A model generated the notes under the pieces. That model searched no databases and was not told the DNA's origin. It worked only from the letters and a program-made list of their open reading frames with translations. A DNA stretch of 11,031 nucleotides from Selenomonadaceae bacterium UBA2897. Lineage in GTDB: Bacteria > Bacillota > Negativicutes > Selenomonadales > Selenomonadaceae. Positions 5,897 through 11,031 of this stretch are shown here, in pieces. The number at the start of each line of letters is the position of its first letter. Position 1 is the first letter of the stretch. The stretch is from the NCBI GenBank assembly GCA_002350105.1, contig DEDT01000023.1:80666-91696 (forward strand), written 5' to 3'. A program made the translations under genes and the position numbers.

Positions 5897-7246
5897 ATGG
5901 ATAAAGCTGAGCGCGACTGCCTGATGACGCCGTTTGCCCAGATCGGGAATAAGCTGCATCTGTTATTGCATACGGGGCAGCTGCTCATGGAGAACGGCGC
6001 GGACTCCGACCGCACGGTGCGCGATATGATGCGCGCCGCGGCCTATATGGGCATCCCGAAGGATCAGATTCATCAGCATGTCATGTATACGACGCTGATG
6101 CTCAACGTCAACGACGACGAGCATACCTATACGGAGTTTCGCAAATGCCACAAGCATGGTGTCAACATGACGACGCTCACGGCGATCAGCAAGCTGACCT
6201 GGCGGGCGCTGGAAAAGGACTATACGCTCGCGGAGTACGAGCGGCAGCTGCAGCACATCGAGCAGGCCGGTCCCGTCTACGCGCCCTGGCAAATGGCCCT
6301 TGGCGCCGGCGTGGCCTGCGGCGGCTTCTGCATGCTCTTTGGCGGCAGCTGGCTCGATTTCCTCATGACGGCCATCTGTGCCTGGATTGGCTTCTGGGTG
6401 CGGCGCTGCTGCATGATCTGGGGCTTCCATCCCTACGCGCGCATCGCGATTGCCGCGTTCTGCGCGACCATGGCGGCGTGGAGCATGCAGTTCGTCACCG
6501 GCAGCATAGCGTGGTATCCCATCATCGCCTGTACGCTCTTTATGGTGCCAGGTATTCCGCTCATCAACGCCATCGATGACCTCCTGAACAACTTCATCGT
6601 CTCGGGCATGACGCGCGCGATGAATACGCTGCTCATCGTCGGTGCCATGACCTTCGGCATCGCGATTGCCGTGCGCACGGGCGGCATCAGTGATTTTACA
6701 ACGGTCGGTTTGCAGCCCGGTAACTTCTACCTGTCGCTTATGGCTGCCGCCGCGATTGCCTCTATGGGCTTCTCGGTCATCTTCAACCTGCCGCGCCGCC
6801 TGTTGCCGCTCATCGGCCTCGGCGGCATCATCGCGGTGACGACGCGCAACATCTTCGTCATGGAGCTGGGCTTCTCGCAGGCGGCGGGCTCCTTTCTCGG
6901 CGCAGCCGTCGTCGGCTTGTTGGCGTTGAAGGTCGTGCATATCGTGCACGTGCCAAACATCATCCTGACCATCCCCTCAGCTATTCCCATGGTGCCAGGC
7001 GTGCTGCTCTACCGTTTGCTGTTCGCGATGCTGAACATCCAGACCGTCAGCGCAGAGCAGCTCATGGTGGGCTTGCGCAGCGGCGTCACGGCTATCATCG
7101 TCATCATCGCTATCGCCATCGGTGTCACGATTCCCAGTATCTTCATGGAGCGCTTCATCGCCAAGCGGCGTGAGCGGGAGCTGGAGCGGTTGCTGGCCCT
7201 GCGCGCGGCAAAGGCGGCCGGCGAGCAGGCAGCAGCGGTGAAATAA
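5897..7246 (+). CDS. Threonine/serine exporter, ThrE family (N- and C-domains fused)
   Basis: A 449-residue inner-membrane protein that exports threonine and serine, probably by proton exchange as in Corynebacterium ThrE. The N-terminal 130 residues are soluble, with the family pattern LLMENGADSDRTVRDMMRAAAYMG (30-52). About ten hydrophobic helices follow. The first membrane half ends with FMVPGIPLINAIDD (215-228). The second, which some bacteria encode as a separate small protein, ends with IPSAIPMVPGVLLYR (359-373); the repeated VPG signature fits an internal duplication. The C-terminus is a basic, charged tail (419-449). I chose ATG 5897 because GGGGAGG sits 8 bases before it and the family begins just ahead of this point; the open frame back to 5774 crosses the likely promoter. 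It is the first gene of an operon with the DUF488 gene 35 bases downstream. Family sure; substrate inferred. Confidence 0.93.
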   Translation: MDKAERDCLMTPFAQIGNKLHLLLHTGQLLMENGADSDRTVRDMMRAAAYMGIPKDQIHQHVMYTTLMLNVNDDEHTYTEFRKCHKHGVNMTTLTAISKLTWRALEKDYTLAEYERQLQHIEQAGPVYAPWQMALGAGVACGGFCMLFGGSWLDFLMTAICAWIGFWVRRCCMIWGFHPYARIAIAAFCATMAAWSMQFVTGSIAWYPIIACTLFMVPGIPLINAIDDLLNNFIVSGMTRAMNTLLIVGAMTFGIAIAVRTGGISDFTTVGLQPGNFYLSLMAAAAIASMGFSVIFNLPRRLLPLIGLGGIIAVTTRNIFVMELGFSQAAGSFLGAAVVGLLALKVVHIVHVPNIILTIPSAIPMVPGVLLYRLLFAMLNIQTVSAEQLMVGLRSGVTAIIVIIAIAIGVTIPSIFMERFIAKRRERELERLLALRAAKAAGEQAAAVK

Positions 7247-7281
7247 CCGCAAAATGTCGTTGAAAATCGGGAGGCAATATC

Positions 7282-7659
7282 ATGGGAGAATTGAAAACAA
7301 AACGCGTCTATGAAACGGCGGCGGAGGAGGATGGCCGCCGTATCCTCGTGGACCGGCTCTGGCCGCGAGGCATGAAGAAAGAGCGGGCCAGGCTCGACGA
7401 GTGGGCCAAGGTGATCACGCCGTCGCCGGAGCTGCGCAAGCTCTACCATGCGGGCGAGATGCCCTTCGAAGGCTTTGAGGCGGCGTACCTCGACGAGCTC
7501 GAGGCGAATGATGAGGCAAAGGCCTTTGCACAGAAGCTGCAGGGATATCTCGCAGAGGGAGATGTCACATTGGTCTATGCGACTAAGGATACGGAGCAGA
7601 ATCACGTGCAGGTGCTGGAGCGCTGGCTGCGTCACCAGATGACAGAAGCTCAGGCATAA
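7282..7659 (+). CDS. DUF488 family protein (YeaO-like)
   Basis: A 125-residue soluble protein of the DUF488 family, whose biochemical role is not established. It shows the family core GRRILVDRLWPRGMKKERARLDEWAKVITPSPELRKLYH (18-56), with the invariant DRLWPRG and the PSPELRK segment, and ends with the strand VTLVYATKDTEQNHVQVLERWL, in which the typical LxYAxKD motif is present. No signal peptide or membrane segment. GGGAGG (7269-7274) lies 7 bases before ATG 7282. It is probably co-transcribed with the exporter upstream and is followed at once by a terminator. Confidence 0.92.
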   Translation: MGELKTKRVYETAAEEDGRRILVDRLWPRGMKKERARLDEWAKVITPSPELRKLYHAGEMPFEGFEAAYLDELEANDEAKAFAQKLQGYLAEGDVTLVYATKDTEQNHVQVLERWLRHQMTEAQA

Positions 7660-7664
7660 CGGGG

Positions 7665-7707
7665 CCCGGCGGCGCAAAGGTGATTTTGCACTGGCCGGGT
7701 ATTTTTT
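7665..7707 (+). terminator. Rho-independent terminator after the DUF488 gene
   Basis: Outer arms CCCGGC (7665-7670) and GCCGGG (7694-7699) enclose an inner pair GCAAA/TTTGC, and a six-T run follows at 7702-7707. It begins only 6 bases after the DUF488 stop. The MFS start codon lies 24 bases after the T-run, so it also sits in the likely leader of that gene. Confidence 0.75.
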
Positions 7708-7731
7708 GACGCAGAAGGGAAGTCTTGACAG

Positions 7732-8934
7732 ATGGCGGTATGGCAGCGGAACCTGGCGATTTGCTGCATCGCTTCGTTTATCGTCTCGGTGGGCATGAGC
7801 CAGATGGCGCCGATTCTGCCGCTCTATATCCACGAGCTGGGCGTCGAAGCGCCGGAGGACGTGGCGCGCTGGTCGGGCATCGTCTTCGGCTGCAACTTCG
7901 TCTCGCTGGCGATTTTCTCCCCCATCTGGGGGCGGCTCGCGGACAAGTACGGGCGCAAGCCGATGATCCTGCGCGCCTCGGGCTGGCTCGGCCTCATCAT
8001 GATTGCCCTCGGCTTCGCCCAGAGCGTCTGGCAGCTCGCGGGCCTGCGCCTGCTGCAGGGGGCGATGAGCGGCTTCCAGGCGGCAGTCGTGCCGCTCATT
8101 GCGGCGGAGACGCCGAAGGAAAAGTCGGGGTGGGCCATGAGCATGTTCTTCGCCGCACAGGTGACGGGCGGCCTGCTCGGCCCCATTTTCGGCGGCGGCC
8201 TGGCGGAGGTGATCGGCTACCGCCACTCGTTCTTCCTCATCGGCTCGCTCTGCCTGCTGGGGTTCTGCGCGCTATGGTTCGTGCACGAGACGAAATGCCC
8301 GGCGCCAGCCGCTGTCGTGGCGCAGAGCACGCGCGAAGCCTTCGCCTCGCTGCCCTACCGTCGCGCGACGCTCGCCGTCTTTGCCACGACCTTCCTCATG
8401 CACTTTTCCATCACCTGCGTGCAGCCGGCGCTCACGGTCTACGTGGCTGAGCTGGCACCGGATACGGAGCATCTGGCTGTTGTTTCGGGCTTCGTCTTTT
8501 CCTGTGCGGGACTCGCGAGCATGCTCTTCGCCTCGCGGCTCGGCCATCTCTCCGATGAGGTTGGGGCGCACCGCGTGTTGCTCGGCTCGCTGACGCTGGC
8601 GGGGCTGGTCTCTTTCCCGCAGGGACTCGTGGCGACGCCCTGGCAGCTCGGCGGCCTGCGCTTCGTGCATGGCATCGCGATGGCGGGACTCATCCCCGCG
8701 ACCAATGATACGATTCGCCAGATTACGCCGTCCCACTGCCTCGGACGCATCTACGGCTTCAACCAGTCCGCGCAGTTCATCGGCATGTTCACGGGTGCCT
8801 TCATCGGCGGCCAGCTGACGGCCTGGCTGGGCTTTGCGCACATGTTTTTCGTCGTCGGCGCATTACTGCTACTATGCGCTGCCTGGTGCAAGCTACGCGT
8901 TGTCGATGACCTGCCCAGGGGCGCGACTGACTGA
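7732..8934 (+). CDS. MFS multidrug efflux transporter, DHA1 type, MdtG-like
   Basis: A 400-residue, twelve-helix inner-membrane major-facilitator protein, of the expected length for proton-driven drug exporters. The closest family I can recall is MdtG/PmrA: the shared stretches are the cytosolic loop motif A GRLADKYGRKPMI (67-79), RWSGIVFGCNF (46-56), the LRLLQGAMSGF segment (105-115) and KSGWAMS (131-137). The second half holds a degenerate motif A, SRLGHLSDEVGAHR (268-281), as expected from the internal duplication. A long cytosolic loop separates helices 6 and 7 (about 185-212). The ribosome binding site is modest (AAGGGA, 7715-7720, 11 bases from the ATG). No own promoter is visible after the preceding terminator. 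The drug substrates cannot be inferred. Confidence 0.93.
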   Translation: MAVWQRNLAICCIASFIVSVGMSQMAPILPLYIHELGVEAPEDVARWSGIVFGCNFVSLAIFSPIWGRLADKYGRKPMILRASGWLGLIMIALGFAQSVWQLAGLRLLQGAMSGFQAAVVPLIAAETPKEKSGWAMSMFFAAQVTGGLLGPIFGGGLAEVIGYRHSFFLIGSLCLLGFCALWFVHETKCPAPAAVVAQSTREAFASLPYRRATLAVFATTFLMHFSITCVQPALTVYVAELAPDTEHLAVVSGFVFSCAGLASMLFASRLGHLSDEVGAHRVLLGSLTLAGLVSFPQGLVATPWQLGGLRFVHGIAMAGLIPATNDTIRQITPSHCLGRIYGFNQSAQFIGMFTGAFIGGQLTAWLGFAHMFFVVGALLLLCAAWCKLRVVDDLPRGATD

Positions 8935-8969
8935 CGTAGTTGTGTACCAGTAGTGACATAGGTCAAGGT

Positions 8970-9041
8970 ATGCGGCGGGGAGGGATTGTATACTACGCAG
9001 ACGAGCCGTTGGACGAGAATATTCCGTACCAGATAATATGA
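8970..9041 (+). CDS. Possible 23-codon small ORF (low confidence)
   Basis: ATG 8970 opens a 23-residue frame (MRRGGIVYYADEPLDENIPY then QII) that stops 4 bases before the terminator at 9046. The peptide reads like natural protein, and an AGG lies 7 bases upstream of the ATG, but the ribosome binding site is weak and no promoter is clear. It could be a gene remnant or chance. It sits in the 170-base gap between the MFS gene and trxA, which otherwise holds only the terminator. Confidence 0.18.
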   Translation: MRRGGIVYYADEPLDENIPYQII

Positions 9042-9045
9042 ACGA

Positions 9046-9082
9046 AAAGCGGGAACCTGTCAGGTGGGCAGGTTCCCGCTTT
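9046..9082. terminator. Strong bidirectional terminator between the MFS gene and trxA
   Basis: Perfect 14-bp arms AAAGCGGGAACCTG (9046-9059) and CAGGTTCCCGCTTT (9069-9082) enclose a 9-base loop. On the minus strand the stem is followed by TTTTCG, on the plus strand by TTT only, so it works best for trxA while also blocking read-through from the MFS side. It lies 22 bases after the trxA stop. Confidence 0.88.
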
Positions 9083-9104
9083 GGCGTGTTCACTTCGCTT
9101 AGGT

Positions 9105-9410
9105 TCAGCCCAGCAGGGATTCGACCTGCTCTTTGGGCATGAGGCCGACGGCCTCGTTGACTTTCTGGCCGTTCTTGTAGACGACGAGGGTCGGGATGCT
9201 CATGACATCGAACTGCTGTGCGAGCTCCGGCTGCTCGTCGACGTTGATCTTGCCGAGTTTGATCTCGCTGTGCTCGGCAGCGACCTGGTCGAGAATCGGG
9301 CTGAGCATGCGACAGGGGCCGCACCAGCTGGCCCAGAAGTCCAGCAGCACCGTGCCCGGGGCTTCGAGTACCTCAGCAGAGAAATTATCTTTCGTAATCG
9401 TGGTTGCCAT
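9105..9410 (-). CDS. trxA: Thioredoxin
   Basis: Thioredoxin is the cytoplasmic disulfide reductase that is recycled by thioredoxin reductase and supplies electrons to ribonucleotide reductase, peroxiredoxins and others. At 101 residues it is slightly short but complete. The active site is WCGPC with Cys30 and Cys33 in LLDFWASWCGPCRM; the cis-proline is Pro73 in MSIPTLVVYKNG; the buried Asp is Asp24. The GxxP-like turn at the end (GLMPKEQVESLLG) is usual. The ribosome binding site AGGAGG is 8 bases upstream of the ATG at 9410. A TATAAT about 110 bases upstream may start it separately from the kinase gene. A terminator follows. Confidence 0.97.
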   Translation of the reverse strand: MATTITKDNFSAEVLEAPGTVLLDFWASWCGPCRMLSPILDQVAAEHSEIKLGKINVDEQPELAQQFDVMSIPTLVVYKNGQKVNEAVGLMPKEQVESLLG

Positions 9411-9475
9411 GATGGTTTCCTCCTATGTCCTATGCTGGTAACAGAATCATTTGCATAAGCTGTGTTTTTTGCGTC

Positions 9476-9502
9476 AGTGCTTTCACCTGGCTGGTGAGCA
9501 CT
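9476..9502 (-). other. Hairpin in the presumed trxA leader
   Basis: On the plus strand AGTGC-TT-TCACC (9476-9487) pairs with GGTGA-GCACT (9493-9502), giving ten base pairs with a two-base bulge and a five-base loop. It falls between the TATAAT at 9522-9527 and the trxA start. No T-run follows on the minus strand, so it is not a terminator. An mRNA-stabilising stem or a protein-binding palindrome are possibilities. Confidence 0.4.
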
Positions 9503-9521
9503 GTACCCTTTGCTTGACTAT

Positions 9522-9527
9522 ATTATA
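9522..9527 (-). promoter_or_regulatory. Possible -10 box for trxA
   Basis: ATTATA on the plus strand reads TATAAT on the minus strand, a perfect -10 box. No convincing -35 box is found 16-18 bases upstream (AGAACG at a 17-base spacing). Transcription would start near 9515, giving a leader of about 105 bases. Confidence 0.45.
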
Positions 9528-9600
9528 GCTTGGTGGAGGAGATACGTTCTGTGAGCGAATCACGCTGAAATAAAGAAAGGTTATTTCTGCGTAATCCCGG

Positions 9601-11031
9601 CTATGGCAACAACTTTTTGAGTGCCAGCCAGTCCGGCTTGCGGGCGGCCTGGCAGACAGCCTCGTAATGCTCCCGTTCTTCCGCGGGCGGCTCCTTGTCC
9701 TGCAGGTCTTCGAGCACGAACTGAACGCTATCGTAGTCGAAGGTGGTCGCGAGCTCCTTGAGCGCGGCGTAGGCTTCCTGCAGGTCCGCCATAGACAAGG
9801 GCTCTTTGACTGCTGCTGCGTCCGTTTTAGCCGGTGCGAGCGGCTGGAGCACATCCTCGCAGGCCGCGTAGAGCTGGAACAGCTTTGGCGTGTCGGCCTG
9901 AATCTTTGCGGTATCGTTCGCGTTGCCGGCCTGCTCCAGGTCGGCGGCCAGCTGGGAGAGTTCACCCGCGCCGATGATGCGCGCGGAGCTTTTGAGCGCG
10001 TGGACGCGGATGGTGTAGTTTTTCCAGTCACGGGTGTCAAAGAAATTTTGGATGGCCGATTTGTTTTCGGTATAGGCCGCGGCGAAGAGCTGCAGGGTCT
10101 CGAGGTAGTCCTCAGGTGAGCCGCAGTTCGTGATGCCGCTGGCGGTGTCGAGCGTCTGCTGTGCCTGCAGCCAGGCGGGGAGGGCGGTACCTGCGGCCGG
10201 TTCAGGGTCGGCCACATCCTCCGGTTGCACGTCCTCGACTTTTTCGGGCGGCAGATACTGTTTCAGCATTGCTTCGAGTTTATGGCTGTCAATTGGCTTG
10301 GTCAGGTAGTCGGTGAAGCCTGCGTCGAGGTATTCCTGGCGTGCGCCGGAAATGGCGTTGGCGGTCAGTGCGATGATGGGCTTCCCTTTGCAGAGATGGT
10401 CCATTTGTCGCATATGCTGGAAGGTCTCGATGCCGTCCATCTCGGGCATGCGGTGGTCGAGGAAAATCATGTCGTAGGACTTTTTCTGGATCATCTCGAG
10501 GCAGATGGCACCGGAGAGGGCGGAGTCGACCTGAATCTGCGTGCGTTTTAGCAGGCCACGGAAGACCTTGATGTTCATCTCCACGTCGTCGACGACGAGC
10601 ACGGAGGCCGTGGGTGCCCGCAGCAGCCCCATGTCGGCCGCGGGGTGCGCGAGCTGCCGTACCTGCTGCGCGAAGTCGCCGAGGGGGTCCGCCTTGATGA
10701 CCTGCTGCGTCACCTCGAAGGCGAAGGTCGAGCCCTGTCCGTAGACGCTCGTAATCTCGAGCTGGGTGTCCATAAGGTGCAGCAGGCGCTGGGTGATGTT
10801 CATGCCGAGGCCCGTGCCCTCGATGGTGGCGTTGCGCGCCTCCTCGATGCGCTCGAAGGCCTGGCAGAGTTTCGGCATGTCTTCCTCCTTGATGCCGATG
10901 CCCGTGTCCTTGACGGTGAAGCGCAGGCGGATGCGGCCAGCGTCGAGCTGGCGGAAGGTGACCGCGAGCGTCACGCTGCCGGTCTCCGTGTACTTGACCG
11001 CGTTGGTGAGGATGTTCATCGCGACCTGCTT
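9601..11031 (-). CDS. Hybrid sensor histidine kinase, C-terminal part (ATPase end, receiver, Hpt; 5' end outside window)
   Basis: The frame runs off the window edge; 476 residues are visible and the sensor region and phospho-acceptor His domain lie outside. Numbering from the first visible residue, the ATPase domain shows the N-box (NILTNAVKYT, 6-15), the G1 box DTGIG (42-46) and the G2 box GTGLG (72-76). The receiver domain (about 141-262) has the acidic pair Asp148-Asp149, the acceptor Asp192 in FLDHRMPEMDG, Thr223 in ALTANA and Lys245 in YLTKPI. An Hpt domain (about 325-398) carries the phosphorylated His344 in HALKSSARIIGAGEL. A further helical domain (about 412-476) follows. This is the layout of a His-Asp-His phosphorelay kinase. 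The response regulator that receives the phosphate is not in view. The stop is TAG at 9601-9603. Confidence 0.94.
   Translation of the reverse strand, partial: KQVAMNILTNAVKYTETGSVTLAVTFRQLDAGRIRLRFTVKDTGIGIKEEDMPKLCQAFERIEEARNATIEGTGLGMNITQRLLHLMDTQLEITSVYGQGSTFAFEVTQQVIKADPLGDFAQQVRQLAHPAADMGLLRAPTASVLVVDDVEMNIKVFRGLLKRTQIQVDSALSGAICLEMIQKKSYDMIFLDHRMPEMDGIETFQHMRQMDHLCKGKPIIALTANAISGARQEYLDAGFTDYLTKPIDSHKLEAMLKQYLPPEKVEDVQPEDVADPEPAAGTALPAWLQAQQTLDTASGITNCGSPEDYLETLQLFAAAYTENKSAIQNFFDTRDWKNYTIRVHALKSSARIIGAGELSQLAADLEQAGNANDTAKIQADTPKLFQLYAACEDVLQPLAPAKTDAAAVKEPLSMADLQEAYAALKELATTFDYDSVQFVLEDLQDKEPPAEEREHYEAVCQAARKPDWLALKKLLP

Noticed and set aside
5963..6949. 328-codon minus-strand open frame inside the exporter gene
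   Set aside because: Antisense shadow of a membrane-protein gene, with a biased His/Asp/Arg/Ala composition.
7009..8226. 405-codon minus-strand open frame spanning the exporter end, DUF488 and the MFS start
   Set aside because: It crosses three well-supported plus-strand genes and a terminator, has low-complexity Arg/His/Ala content and no family signature.
9567..9587. GAAATAA/TTATTTC hairpin after the hybrid kinase stop
   Set aside because: Only seven A/T-rich base pairs and no T-run after it on the minus strand; too weak to call a terminator.
1..11031. CRISPR array, insertion sequence, phage, tRNA or rRNA genes, or a multi-gene defence system
   Set aside because: No regularly spaced direct repeats, transposase or integrase motifs, or RNA-gene signatures were found. 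The only defence-like genes are the toxin-antitoxin pair, which is of a well-known type.

Overview
The window is a moderately GC-rich, gene-dense chromosomal segment with mostly ordinary housekeeping and accessory genes. Strong Shine-Dalgarno sequences (AGGAGG-type) precede most starts. The mix of genes (GatB, an RlmD/RumA-type rRNA methyltransferase, a fused ThrE-type exporter, an Hpt-containing hybrid kinase) suggests a Firmicute, perhaps a high-GC member of the Negativicutes such as a Selenomonas/Mitsuokella relative. That placement is inference from gene content and style, not from a search.

Layout. 1-552 is the 3' end of gatB, closed by a Rho-independent terminator. 646-1311 is a phosphoglycolate-phosphatase-like HAD hydrolase, followed by an intergenic cluster of short hairpins (1354-1423) that looks like a dispersed repeat. 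1471-3157 holds an rRNA uracil-C5 methyltransferase translationally coupled to a 99-residue protein I do not recognise. 3158-3395 has no gene but is full of inverted repeats and ends in a good sigma70-type promoter. That promoter drives a Phd/YefM antitoxin and RelE/ParE toxin pair (3396-3975), which is followed after 10 bases by a small EamA-like membrane protein. Next come tag (3-methyladenine glycosylase I) and a terminator shared with a convergent gene.

5071-5691 (minus strand) is a stand-alone C39-like cysteine peptidase with a near-consensus promoter. It is divergent from a one-piece threonine/serine exporter (5897-7246), which is followed by a DUF488 protein and a terminator. An MdtG-like drug-efflux MFS transporter (7732-8934) starts just 24 bases after that terminator's T-run. 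A strong bidirectional terminator separates it from thioredoxin trxA (minus strand). The window ends inside a hybrid histidine kinase (minus strand), of which the ATPase end, receiver, Hpt and an extra C-terminal domain are visible.

How the parts relate. gatB, gph and the methyltransferase are unrelated housekeeping functions on one strand. The toxin-antitoxin pair and tag look less GC-rich than the flanking genes and may have arrived later. The two exporters (amino acid and drug type) are independent by sequence. I found no CRISPR array, insertion sequence, phage gene, tRNA/rRNA or convincing multi-gene novel system. The points most worth a second look are the competing stems upstream of the toxin-antitoxin operon, the unrecognised 99-residue protein, the stand-alone C39-like protein, and the kinase's C-terminal domain.
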